Source: Vineibacter terrae
GTDB lineage: Bacteria; Pseudomonadota; Alphaproteobacteria; Reyranellales; Reyranellaceae
Assembly (NCBI RefSeq): GCF_008039615.1
Contig: NZ_VDUZ01000023.1
Coordinates: 62,001-126,000, forward strand
DNA length: 64,000 nucleotides
Direction of reading: 5' to 3'
The first letter of the stretch is position 1, and every line of letters starts with the position of its first letter. The notes under the pieces were generated by a model that saw only the letters and a program-made list of their open reading frames with translations, searched no databases and was not told the origin of the DNA. Made by a program: the position numbers and the translations under genes. Below, in pieces: positions 27,211 to 37,549 of the stretch.

Positions 27211-28227
27211 ATGAGCGACCGCCGTTCCTTTCCCAAGCCGCAATCCGGCATGGTGGTGCCACGCTTCGGCGGCATCGCCACCTTCATGCGCCTGCCCGCC
27301 TTCACCGATCCGGCCGATCTCGATATCGGCCTGGTCGGCGTGCCGTGGGATGGCGGCACCACCAACCGGCCCGGGGCCCGTCACGGCCCGCGCCAGATGC
27401 GCGACATGTCGACCCTGATGCGCCGCGTGCACCATGTCAGCGGCATCGAGCCCTACACGCTGGCGCGCATCGGCGACCTGGGCGACACGTCCGTCAACCC
27501 GGCCAGCGTCGATGACAGCCTGACGCGCATCGAGACCTTCTACGCCAAGCTGCACAAGGCGGGCGTCGTGCCGCTGTCGGCGGGCGGCGACCATCTCGTG
27601 ACGCTGCCGATCCTGCGCGCCATCGCCCGCAGGCGGCCGCTGGGCATGGTGCATTTCGACGCCCACAGCGACACCTGGGACACCTATTTCGGCGGCTACA
27701 AGTACACCCACGGCACGCCGTTCCGCCGCGCCATCGAGGAAGGCCTGCTCGATCCCAAGCGCATCGTGCAGATCGGCATCCGCGGCTCGCTGTACGGCAA
27801 TGCCGACATGGCCTGGGCGTACGACCAGGGCATCCGGGTCATCACCATCGAGGAGTATTTCGACCTCGGTGTCGACAAGGTGATCGAGGAGGCCCGCCGC
27901 GTCGTGGGCGACGGTGCGACCTATGTCAGCTTCGATGTCGACGGGCTGGACCCCGTGTTCGCGCCCGGCACCGGCACGCCCGAGATCGGCGGCTACTCCA
28001 CGCACGAGGCGCAGCGCATGATCCGCGGCCTGCGCGGCTTGGACCTGGTCGGCGCCGACGTGGTCGAGGTGTCGCCGCCATTCGACCCCAGCGGCAACAC
28101 CGCGCTGGTCGGCGTCACGATGATGTGGGAGCTGATGTGCCTGCTGGCCGAATGTGTCGCAAAACGCCGCGCGCGACCGGCCGCGAAGCGACAACGGTTC
28201 GCCCGCCGGAATAAACGCAACGTTTGA
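27211..28227 (+). CDS. Agmatinase/guanidino-acid ureohydrolase
   Basis: 338 residues of the arginase/agmatinase superfamily, a binuclear manganese hydrolase releasing urea from a guanidino compound. Metal-binding motifs are complete: GGDHLV (His128), HFDAHSDTWD (Asp150, His152, Asp154) and SFDVDGLDP (about 239-247). Length and GGSTNRPGARHGPRQ-like N-terminal sequence (GGTTNRPGARHGPRQM) match agmatinases, guanidinobutyrases and guanidinopropionases, which cannot be separated by eye. The C-terminus has a basic extension (KRRARPAAKRQRFARRNKR). It lies after the R2 repeat downstream of the DAO-type gene, and a Bug binding protein follows. Confidence 0.9.
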   Translation: MSDRRSFPKPQSGMVVPRFGGIATFMRLPAFTDPADLDIGLVGVPWDGGTTNRPGARHGPRQMRDMSTLMRRVHHVSGIEPYTLARIGDLGDTSVNPASVDDSLTRIETFYAKLHKAGVVPLSAGGDHLVTLPILRAIARRRPLGMVHFDAHSDTWDTYFGGYKYTHGTPFRRAIEEGLLDPKRIVQIGIRGSLYGNADMAWAYDQGIRVITIEEYFDLGVDKVIEEARRVVGDGATYVSFDVDGLDPVFAPGTGTPEIGGYSTHEAQRMIRGLRGLDLVGADVVEVSPPFDPSGNTALVGVTMMWELMCLLAECVAKRRARPAAKRQRFARRNKRNV

Positions 28228-28339
28228 CGCCGCAGATGCAAGCGCCGGCTGGACACATGCATCGCAGCGCTCGCCAATAGCGCCGCGTTCGCCTGCAGGT
28301 CAACGAACCGCAGGCGACGGCATGTTGGGGGGAGCGCAT

Positions 28340-29320
28340 ATGCGTCGCATAGTCAAAGGTTCGATCAGGTCCATTCTCGCCACGGCAGTGGCAGCCTTCG
28401 GTGTCGCCGCAGCAGCGATCACACCGGCCAGCGCCCAGATCCAGTTCGTGTCGCCCTACCCGCCGGGCGGCATCACGGACATCGTCAGCCGCACGCTGGC
28501 CGACGGCCTGAGCAAGAGCCTCAACCAGACCGTGATCGTGCTCAACAAGCCGGGCGCCAACGGCATGATCGGCTCGGACTACGCCGCCAAGTCGGCGCCC
28601 GACGGCAAGACGCTGCTGCTGGTGGCGGCCGCGCATGCCATCAACCCCAGCATGCATGCCAGGATGGCCTATGATCCCTTCAAGGATCTCGTCGGCGTCT
28701 CCCTGATCGGCAAGACCGGTCCGGTGATCTTCGCCTCGGCCAAGCTGCCGATCACCACCATGCAGGAGCTGGTGGCCTACGCCAAGAAGCACCCGGGCAA
28801 GGTGACGTACGGCTCCTCCGGCGTGGGATCGGGCGCGCATCTCGTGGGCGAGCTGCTGTGCCAGACGCTCGGGATCGACATGACCCATGTCGTCTACAAG
28901 GGCTCGGAAGCAGCCCTGATCGATCTGTTCAACGGCGAGCTTTCGCTGTTCATCAACACCGTGCAGACCTGGGCGCAGCACGGCAGCAGCGGCAAGCTGC
29001 GGGCGCTGGCGATCGGCAGTGCAGCGCGCTGGCCGCGGGCGCCGGATATCCCGACGCTCGACGAGACCGTCGCGCCCGGCATGGTCGCCGACAGCTTCCT
29101 CGGCGTCCTGGCGCCGGCCGGCACGCCTGCGGCGGCCGTGGACACGTATTCGAAGACCATTGCCGCGATCATCGCCCGCAAGGACGTCACCGAGCGGCTG
29201 ATGGACTACGGCATCGAGCCGACGGGATCGACACCGGCTGCGTTCGACGCCTTCATCGCGTCCGAGGCGAAGAAGTGGGGTGACCTGATCCGAGCCCGGA
29301 ACATCAAGCCCGACCGGTAG
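28340..29320 (+). CDS. Tripartite tricarboxylate transporter-type substrate-binding protein (Bug/TctC)
   Basis: 326 residues from ATG 28340, which has GGGGGGAG at 28326-28333. The cleavable signal peptide is RRIVKGSIRSILATAVAAFGVAAAA ending at ASAQ. The Bug signature follows: FVSPYPPGGITDIVSRTLADGLSKSLNQTVIVLNKPGANGMIGSDYAAKSAPDGKTLLL, then YGSSGVGSGAHLVGELL. It binds a small carboxylate or similar solute in the periplasm. No TctA/TctB membrane genes are linked, which is common for the large Bug families. A hairpin follows the stop codon. Confidence 0.93.
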   Translation: MRRIVKGSIRSILATAVAAFGVAAAAITPASAQIQFVSPYPPGGITDIVSRTLADGLSKSLNQTVIVLNKPGANGMIGSDYAAKSAPDGKTLLLVAAAHAINPSMHARMAYDPFKDLVGVSLIGKTGPVIFASAKLPITTMQELVAYAKKHPGKVTYGSSGVGSGAHLVGELLCQTLGIDMTHVVYKGSEAALIDLFNGELSLFINTVQTWAQHGSSGKLRALAIGSAARWPRAPDIPTLDETVAPGMVADSFLGVLAPAGTPAAAVDTYSKTIAAIIARKDVTERLMDYGIEPTGSTPAAFDAFIASEAKKWGDLIRARNIKPDR

Positions 29321-29337
29321 CTGATGCGTCTGCTGTC

Positions 29338-29366
29338 CCCTCCCCGGCTCGCGCCGCCGGGGAGGG
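29338..29366 (+). terminator. Hairpin after the Bug gene
   Basis: An 11-bp perfect stem CCCTCCCCGGC / GCCGGGGAGGG with a seven-base loop, 17 bases after the stop codon. No T-run follows. Likely a terminator or transcript-end stabiliser; it also resembles the arms of R1 repeats. Confidence 0.45.
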
Positions 29367-29451
29367 CCAGCAACAATCCTCGCAATTTACAATAGCTGGC
29401 GGACTTGCCACGATTTGGCCTTCGATGACCGCTGGGCCAGCGAGGACCGAC

Positions 29452-30225
29452 ATGACGCTGCTGAACTGCGACATGGGCGAAAGCTACGGAATTTGGCGGT
29501 TGGGCGACGATCGCAGGATCATGCCGGCGATCCATATCGCCAACGTCGCCTGCGGCTTCCACGCCTCCGACTTCAACCATATGCGCGCGACAGTGCGCCT
29601 CGCCAAAGCCAACGGCGTGGAGGTAGGCGCCCATCCATCGCTGCCGGACCGTCAGGGCTTCGGTCGGCGTGAAATGCGGATCAGCCGGGAGGAATTGGCC
29701 AACTGCCTGATCTATCAGATCGGGGCGCTGAAGGGCTTTCTCGACGCTGAAGGCATGCGACTGTACCACATCAAGCCGCATGGCTCGCTCTACGGCATGG
29801 CGGCACGCGATCCCGAGATCGCGCACGCCATCTGTGACGCGGCCGACGTCTTCAAGGTGGCGCTGCTCGGCATGATCAACACCGAGCACGAACGCGTCTA
29901 TGCCGCACGCGGCCATCGCTTCATCGCCGAATACTACGTCGATCTCGACTATGCCGACGACGGCAGCCTGATCATCACCCAGGAGCATGATCCGGTGGAT
30001 CCTCAGGAGGCTGTCAACCGCGGCCGCCGCGCGATCCGCGAGGGCCTGACGCGCTCCATCGGCGGCAAGGACATCGCGGTGCGTGCCGATACGATCTGCG
30101 TTCATTCCGACACGCCGGGCGCGCACCTGATCGCGGAGGCCCTGCATCGCGCATTGCTCGCCGAGGGGCTGGTCGAGCCGCGCCGTGCCGGCGCGCTCGC
30201 GACATCGTCGACCCGGTCCACATGA
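29452..30225 (+). CDS. pxpA: 5-oxoprolinase subunit A / LamB-YcsF family (PxpA)
   Basis: 257 residues from ATG 29452 (GAGGA lies five bases upstream; an in-frame ATG at 29425 is less likely). Family motifs: LLNCDMGESYGIW near the N-terminus, IANVACGFHASDFNHM, VGAHPSLPDRQGFGRR, HIKPHGSLYGMAARD and DTICVHSDTPGAHLIAEAL. PxpA acts with PxpB and PxpC to cleave 5-oxoproline in an ATP-dependent way. Neither partner is adjacent, so this copy either uses subunits made elsewhere or has another lactam or carbohydrate-like substrate. An M20 peptidase follows. Confidence 0.9.
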   Translation: MTLLNCDMGESYGIWRLGDDRRIMPAIHIANVACGFHASDFNHMRATVRLAKANGVEVGAHPSLPDRQGFGRREMRISREELANCLIYQIGALKGFLDAEGMRLYHIKPHGSLYGMAARDPEIAHAICDAADVFKVALLGMINTEHERVYAARGHRFIAEYYVDLDYADDGSLIITQEHDPVDPQEAVNRGRRAIREGLTRSIGGKDIAVRADTICVHSDTPGAHLIAEALHRALLAEGLVEPRRAGALATSSTRST

Positions 30226-30285
30226 CAGTTGCCGGCATGGTGATTTGCGCTAGGGTCGTGCCGCGCGACAGGGGAGCAGCGATCC

Positions 30286-31686
30286 ATGGCGGGTTCTCGT
30301 GACGGCGCCATAAGGCGCATCGAAGCCTATTTCGACGATGGCGGCTTTCTTGCCGACCTGCAGCGGCGCGTGGCGATCCCCACGACCAGCCAGGAAGCCG
30401 ATTCGATGCCGGCCCTGCGCGCCTATCTCGCCGACGAGATGACGCCGACCCTGGCGCACCTGGGCTATGCCTGCGAGGTCATCGACAACCCGCAGCCGCA
30501 ATACGGCCCGTTCCTGATCGCGCGCCGCAATGAGGATCCGGCCGCGCCCACGGTGCTGACCTACGGCCATGGCGACGTCATCCGCGGCCAGGACGAGCAG
30601 TGGCGCGCCGGCCTGTCGCCCTGGACCATCGTCGTCGAGGGCGAGCGCATCTACGGCCGCGGCACGGCCGACAACAAGGGCCAGCACTCGATCAACATCG
30701 CGGCGCTCGAGGCCGTGCTGGCCGAACGCGGCCGCCTGGGCTTCAACTCGACCATCCTGATCGAGACCGGCGAGGAGACCGGCTCGCCAGGGCTGGCCGC
30801 GTTCTGCGCCCAGCATCGCGACAAGCTGAAGGCCGATGCCCTGCTCGGCTCGGACGGCCCCCGGCTCGACCCCAAGCGGCCGGCGATCTTCGGCGGCACC
30901 CGCGGCACCATGAACTTCACCATGGCGCTCGACCTGCGGGCGGGCGGCCATCACTCCGGCAACTGGGGCGGGCTGCTGGCCAATCCGGGCCTGATCATGG
31001 CGCATGCCATCGCCTGCGTGGCCGACGCGCGCGGCCAGATCAAGGTGCCGGAATGGCGGCCCAGGACCTTGACCAACTCGGTGCGCGCAGCGCTGGCCGG
31101 CCTCACGATCGACGGCGGTCCCGACGGGCCCAGGATCGACACCGAATGGGGCGAGGAGGCTCTGACGCCGGCCGAGCGTGTGTTCGGCTGGAACAGCTTC
31201 GAGGTGCTGGCCTTCAGGACGGGCAATCCGGACAAGCCGGTGAACGCCATCCCGCCCAGCGCCATCGCGCATTGCCAGCTGCGCTTCGTCGTCGGCACCG
31301 ACCCCAAGGACATCCTGCCCGCCCTGCGCCGGCACCTCGACAGGCACGGCTTCGGCCAGGTCGCCGTGGCGCCGTCGCGCGAGGTGATCATGAACGCCAC
31401 GCGGCTCGACCCCGACAATCCCTGGGCCAAATGGGCCGTGGCCTCGATCCAGCGCACGACCGGCCACAAACCCGACGTGATCCCCAACCTGGGCGGCTCG
31501 CTGCCCAACGAGGTCTTCGCCGACATCCTGGGCATGCCCACCGTCTGGGTGCCGCACTCCTATGCCGCCTGCAGCCAGCACGCGCCCAACGAGCACCTGC
31601 TGGCACCCGTCGCGCGCGAGGCGCTGCGCCTGATGACCGGCCTGTTCTGGGACCTCGGCGAGCAGGGACGGCCGCAGCCGGGATGA
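30286..31686 (+). CDS. M20-family metallopeptidase
   Basis: 466 residues, cytoplasmic. Zinc-ligand motifs of the M20 family are in order: LTYGHGDVIRG (His), GRGTADNKGQH (bridging Asp), ETGEETGSPGL (catalytic Glu-Glu) and SDGPRLD. The dimerisation insertion starts at about TMNFTMALDLRAGGHHSG. The ending WVPHSYAACSQHAPNEHLL carries the last His ligand. Family enzymes cleave dipeptides, N-acyl amino acids or carbamoyl amides. The gene is 60 bp after pxpA and on the same strand, consistent with a small amide-degradation operon. Confidence 0.9.
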   Translation: MAGSRDGAIRRIEAYFDDGGFLADLQRRVAIPTTSQEADSMPALRAYLADEMTPTLAHLGYACEVIDNPQPQYGPFLIARRNEDPAAPTVLTYGHGDVIRGQDEQWRAGLSPWTIVVEGERIYGRGTADNKGQHSINIAALEAVLAERGRLGFNSTILIETGEETGSPGLAAFCAQHRDKLKADALLGSDGPRLDPKRPAIFGGTRGTMNFTMALDLRAGGHHSGNWGGLLANPGLIMAHAIACVADARGQIKVPEWRPRTLTNSVRAALAGLTIDGGPDGPRIDTEWGEEALTPAERVFGWNSFEVLAFRTGNPDKPVNAIPPSAIAHCQLRFVVGTDPKDILPALRRHLDRHGFGQVAVAPSREVIMNATRLDPDNPWAKWAVASIQRTTGHKPDVIPNLGGSLPNEVFADILGMPTVWVPHSYAACSQHAPNEHLLAPVAREALRLMTGLFWDLGEQGRPQPG

Positions 31687-31733
31687 TCAGCGGTCGAAGG
31701 ACCTTGCGGTGCCCGGGACAGCACCGGCGTTGC

Positions 31734-31824
31734 TGGTGACGGCTGGGACCGCGTCGCTCCAGCGACGCTCATGGCGATCGCTGAGAAGAGCGCCGCTGGA
31801 GCGGCGCGGTCCCAGCCGTCACCA
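31734..31824. repeat. Stem-loop repeat between convergent genes (GGACCGCG family)
   Basis: Arms TGGTGACGGCTGGGACCGCG and the complement ending GTCCCAGCCGTCACCA, with inner CGCTCCAGCG / CGCTGGAGCG arms; the loop is around ATGGCGATCGC. It lies between the convergent M20 and monooxygenase genes, like the 31-bp inverted repeat at 4841-4946, which shares the GGACCGCG core. It may act as a bidirectional terminator. Confidence 0.6.
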
Positions 31825-31851
31825 GAGCCGCCAGTGACTGGTGTCGCCGGC

Positions 31852-33720
<1,869 letters not shown>

Positions 33721-33861
33721 GTCCGGTTCCCGCTGCCTGCGACCCCAAAGAAGCTCGCGGCTATTTCCACGTAGCCACCGCGATGCGTCAATCGCGTCTG
33801 CAGCCTTCCTTTTTCAGACCACCTTCCAGCGCAGTGCACGGCTGCCCGGCCGCAACGGCAT

Positions 33862-34647
33862 CTACGACAGCTGCGATGCGACCGTCGCCGCGGCCTTCTG
33901 CATGTCGCGCGCCAGCGCCACGGCGGCGGCACGCTCCAGCTGGTCCGAGAGGCCGACGGCAGCGATACTGTGCGACAGGGTCGGCCGTGATGTCGGCACC
34001 GGCACGGCGACCACCGTCACGCCGCCGATGTAGTTGCCGCGGTCGATGCTGTAGCCCTGGCGGCGCACCACCTCGACCTCCTTGCACCACGTCTCCCAGG
34101 CCGGGGCGTTCTGCCACTGCAGCAGCCGGAACCGCTTCTTCACCTCGGCCGGCGGATGCGCGCCGAAGGCGGCGACGCAGCGGCCGGTGGCGCTGATGAG
34201 CGCGGGAAAGCGGCTGCCGACATCGACATGCAGGCGGATCGGCGTGCGGCTGCGCGACAGCGCCACCACCACCATGTGCTCCAGCCCGATCAGCTCGAGA
34301 CCGATCGCGGTCACGCCATGGCGCGCCGACAGCAGGTCGAGGTCTGGCTGAACGAGGCTCGTGAAGCCGCTGTTCTCCAGCACGGCGCGCGCCAGCGACA
34401 GCATGCCGACGCCAAGGCTGTATTGCTTGGTGCCGGCGTCCACCCGTACCACCCCCTCCGCCACCAACGCGCGCAGGATGTGCAGCGCCGTGCTGGGCAC
34501 CAGCCCGAGCTCACGGGCGATCGCCTTGACCCCCAGCGGCGTCCGGCTGCGCCCCAGTAGGCGCAGGATCGCGAGCGCACGCGTGACGGCAGGCACGGCC
34601 CGGACACGCGGGGTGGCCGAAGCGGATGTCGTCAGCTCGTTTGTCAT
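33862..34647 (-). CDS. IclR-family transcriptional regulator
   Basis: 261 residues. The N-terminal winged helix-turn-helix is AVTRALAILRLLGRSRTPLGVKAIARELGLVPSTALHILRALVAEGVVRVD (about 18-70); the C-terminal IclR effector domain contains ARHGVTAIGLELIGLEHMVVVALSRS, HVDVGSRFPALISATGRCVAAF and GGVTVVAVPV. Divergent from the acyl-CoA synthetase at 34748. A palindrome TAGTTGT-N6-ACAACTA overlaps its start codon and probably mediates control of itself and of the synthetase. It likely senses an aromatic or carboxylic intermediate. Confidence 0.9.
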   Translation of the reverse strand: MTNELTTSASATPRVRAVPAVTRALAILRLLGRSRTPLGVKAIARELGLVPSTALHILRALVAEGVVRVDAGTKQYSLGVGMLSLARAVLENSGFTSLVQPDLDLLSARHGVTAIGLELIGLEHMVVVALSRSRTPIRLHVDVGSRFPALISATGRCVAAFGAHPPAEVKKRFRLLQWQNAPAWETWCKEVEVVRRQGYSIDRGNYIGGVTVVAVPVPTSRPTLSHSIAAVGLSDQLERAAAVALARDMQKAAATVASQLS

Positions 34648-34666
34648 AGTTGTCTATATACAACTA
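34647..34666. promoter_or_regulatory. Candidate IclR operator
   Basis: The 20-bp palindrome TAGTTGTCTATATACAACTA has 7-bp arms and an AT-rich centre. Its first base is the first base of the regulator's start codon on the minus strand. It lies in the 100-bp divergent intergenic region upstream of the acyl-CoA synthetase, in a clearly AT-rich context. Autoregulation and shared control are inferred. Confidence 0.55.
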
Positions 34667-34747
34667 CTGAATCTATTTTACAATGATCGAAACTTGCCTC
34701 TAGGCTGCGGCCCGTTGCATCCGGCCCTTTCCTTGCACGAGCCGCCG

Positions 34748-36307
34748 ATGACCAGGTTGACGTCGTACACAAGCTATGCCGATGCCCAGGCACATTTTTC
34801 CGGCGATGGGCTGTGGGATCTGTTCGATGGCGACCGGCAGAGCTTGAACATCGCGCACGAATGCATCGACCGTCATGTCGACGGCGAGCGGCCGGCCGTC
34901 ATCGTCATCCAGGCCGACGGCCATGACGAGATCCTGAGCTTCCGGCAGATCGCCGAGGACTCCGCCCGCTTCGCCCACTATCTCGCCGGGCAGGGGGTGA
35001 GGGCCGGCGATCGCGTCGCGATCATGCTGGAGCCCTCGCGGGCGTTCTACATGGCGGTCTTCGGCGCCATCAAGCTGGGCGCCATCGCGGTGCCGCTGTT
35101 CACGCTGTTCGGTCCCGACGGCGTCAAGCTGCGCATCGACGACTGCACGCCGCGCCTGCTCATCACCAACGCCGAGAAGGCCGCGCTGGTGCCGCCGTCG
35201 CCGGCGCTCGGGATCGTCGTTGCCGACCGGCCCTTCGTCGCCGGGCTCGAGCGGTTCCCCCCGCGCTTCGCGCCGGCCACGCGCGCCGATGGCCTCGCGA
35301 TCTTCCAGTACACGTCCGGCACGACACGCGCCTTGCCCGAGGCGGTCAGGCACACGCATCGCGCGGTGGTGACCTTGATGGTGGCGGCGCTTTACGGCAC
35401 CGGTCTGCGGCCCGGCGACCGCTTCTTCTGCCCCTCGTCACCGGCCTGGGGACACGGGCTATGGCATGGCACCTTGGCGCCCCTGGCGCTGGGCATCACC
35501 ATCGGCGCCTACGCCGGAAAGTTCGACGCCGAGCGCGCGCTGAAAGCCTTGCAGGACCACCGCTTCACCAATCTGTCGGCGGCGGCGACCCACTACCGCA
35601 TGATGCGCACGTCGGGCGCCGCGGCGCGCTACCGCTACAGCCTGAAGAAGCTGTCGTTCACGGGTGAGCCGATCGACAGCGAGACGGCGACATTCATCGA
35701 AAGCACGTTCGGCGCGCCGCTCTGCAGCATGTACGGCACGACCGAGATCGGCGTGATCCTGGTCAGCTACCCGGGAGCACCGGATTTCACGGTCAAGCCC
35801 GGATCGCTGGGCAAGCCGGTCCCCGGCTGCCGGGTCGAGGTCCATGATCCATCGGGAGCGCCCTGCCCGCCCGGCGTCACCGGCGAGCTCAAGGTCTGGC
35901 GCCGTGGCGCCTGGATCCCGACACGCGATCTGGGGCGCACCGATGCGGACGGCTACTTCTACCACGGCGGCCGCGCCGACGACGTCATCATCTCCGCCGG
36001 CTGGACGATGAGCGCGGTCGAGATCGAGGACGCGATCCTCAAGCATCCCGACGTGCGCGAAGCGGCGGTGATCGGCGTGCCCGACGCATTGCGCGGCCAG
36101 ATCGTGAAGGCCTTCGTCGTGGCGAACCGCCCCGGCGACGACGCCTTCATCGCCGAGATCCAGGACCTCGTGCGCCGGCGGCTGAGCCAGCATGAGTATC
36201 CGCGCCGCGTGGCCGTCATGGCCGAGCTGCCCAAGACGCCGGCCGGCAAGGTGAACCGCAAGGTGCTGCGCGAGCGCGAGCAATCCGACGCGATGGGCAC
36301 GGTCTGA
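34748..36307 (+). CDS. AMP-forming acyl-CoA synthetase/ligase
   Basis: 519 residues from ATG 34748. ANL superfamily features: the phosphate loop region QYTSGTTRALPEAVRHTH at residues 187-204, MYGTTEIGVIL, the hinge region GRADDVIISAGWTMSAVEIE and the catalytic lysine in KTPAGKVNRK (Lys501). The phosphate loop is odd: the consensus TSGTTGxPK is changed to TSGTTRALPE, with one added residue and Glu instead of the usual Lys. It activates a carboxylate to its CoA ester. Divergent from the IclR gene and followed 23 bases later by a MaoC-like dehydratase, so the two probably act in one catabolic path. Confidence 0.87.
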   Translation: MTRLTSYTSYADAQAHFSGDGLWDLFDGDRQSLNIAHECIDRHVDGERPAVIVIQADGHDEILSFRQIAEDSARFAHYLAGQGVRAGDRVAIMLEPSRAFYMAVFGAIKLGAIAVPLFTLFGPDGVKLRIDDCTPRLLITNAEKAALVPPSPALGIVVADRPFVAGLERFPPRFAPATRADGLAIFQYTSGTTRALPEAVRHTHRAVVTLMVAALYGTGLRPGDRFFCPSSPAWGHGLWHGTLAPLALGITIGAYAGKFDAERALKALQDHRFTNLSAAATHYRMMRTSGAAARYRYSLKKLSFTGEPIDSETATFIESTFGAPLCSMYGTTEIGVILVSYPGAPDFTVKPGSLGKPVPGCRVEVHDPSGAPCPPGVTGELKVWRRGAWIPTRDLGRTDADGYFYHGGRADDVIISAGWTMSAVEIEDAILKHPDVREAAVIGVPDALRGQIVKAFVVANRPGDDAFIAEIQDLVRRRLSQHEYPRRVAVMAELPKTPAGKVNRKVLREREQSDAMGTV

Positions 36308-36330
36308 ACAATCCGAGGAGAGAGACGTCC

Positions 36331-37470
36331 ATGACCACCGGCAGCACGCGCACATTCCCCAAGATCACCGAAGAAGGCCTCGACGCCCTGCGCCGGCGGA
36401 TCGGCGTCAAGATCGGCCCGACCGCCGAGCCGTGGTGCTACGAGGCGACGCGCGACAACATCCGCCACTACGCGCACGGCATCGGCGATGACAATCCGCT
36501 GTGGTGCGTGCCCGAGTACGCCGCCAAGACGAAGCATGGCGGCATCATCGCGCTTCCCAGCTTCCTGTTCAGCACCAGCCGCATCATCTCGGGCTATGTC
36601 GGGGGCCTGCCCGGCATCCATGCGATGTGGTCGGGTGCCGACTGGACCTGGCACAAGACCGTCCACCGCAACGACACGATCAACACCGAGGCCTGGCTGA
36701 AGGATATCGTCGAGCACCAGACGCGCTTTGCCGGCCGTGCCGTCCAGCAGACCTATCACGTCGATTTCTACAACCAGCAGGGTGACCTGGTCGCCGCCGC
36801 CGACAGCTGGTGCTTCCGCACGGAACGCGACCATGCCCGCGAGCAGGGCACCAAGTACGACGAGGTGAAAGCGCGCCCGCCCCGGCGCTACACGGAGCAG
36901 GAGCTGCGCGACGCCTACCGCCTCTATGCCGAGGAGGCCGTCCGCGGCGCCGTGCCGCGCTACTGGGAGGATGTCACCGAGGGCGAGGCGCTGCCGGTGA
37001 TGCTGAAAGGGCCGATGACGGTGACCGGCTTCATCGCCTACGCCCAGGGCTGGGGCGGCCTCTACATCCGCGCCAACAAGCTGGCATGGCGGCTGATCGA
37101 TGCCCATCCCGGCACCGGCATCCCCAACCGCTTCGGCATCCCCGACTGCCCCGAGCGCGTGCACTGGGAAGAGGAGTTCGCGCGCGAGGTGGGTGCGCCG
37201 GGCGCCTATGACTACGGCCCGGAGCGCAGCTCGTGGCTGACGCACCACCTCACCAACTGGATGGGCGATGACGGCTTCGTGCGCAGCGCCTCCTGCAAGA
37301 TCCGCCGCCACAACCCGGCCGGCGACATGCTGTTCATCACGGGCAAGGTGACGCGCAAATACATCGAGGACGGCCGTCACCTCGTGGCGATCGAGCAGGA
37401 GGCGCGCAACCAGGACAACGAGCTGTCGGTGCTGGGCAGCGGTGTCGTCGAGCTGCCGGCACGGGGTTGA
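36331..37470 (+). CDS. FAS1-like/MaoC-type acyl-CoA dehydratase
   Basis: 379 residues, a double hot-dog protein. The N-terminal half is a FAS1-like dehydratase domain (RDNIRHYAHGIGDDNPLWCVPEYAAKTKHGGIIALPSFLFS), the C-terminal half the MaoC-like domain (FIAYAQGWGGLYI...). Proteins of this type hydrate enoyl-CoA or dehydrate hydroxyacyl-CoA. The start follows GGAGAGAG at 36317-36324. It forms an operon with the upstream acyl-CoA synthetase and most likely processes the CoA ester formed there. Confidence 0.85.
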   Translation: MTTGSTRTFPKITEEGLDALRRRIGVKIGPTAEPWCYEATRDNIRHYAHGIGDDNPLWCVPEYAAKTKHGGIIALPSFLFSTSRIISGYVGGLPGIHAMWSGADWTWHKTVHRNDTINTEAWLKDIVEHQTRFAGRAVQQTYHVDFYNQQGDLVAAADSWCFRTERDHAREQGTKYDEVKARPPRRYTEQELRDAYRLYAEEAVRGAVPRYWEDVTEGEALPVMLKGPMTVTGFIAYAQGWGGLYIRANKLAWRLIDAHPGTGIPNRFGIPDCPERVHWEEEFAREVGAPGAYDYGPERSSWLTHHLTNWMGDDGFVRSASCKIRRHNPAGDMLFITGKVTRKYIEDGRHLVAIEQEARNQDNELSVLGSGVVELPARG

Positions 37471-37549
37471 TGCCCGTCTCCCGCGCGAAGTAATGGATCT
37501 TACGGTGGTTGGTGCCAACTACCGGCGCTTCTGATGACAGCCGACCGGG

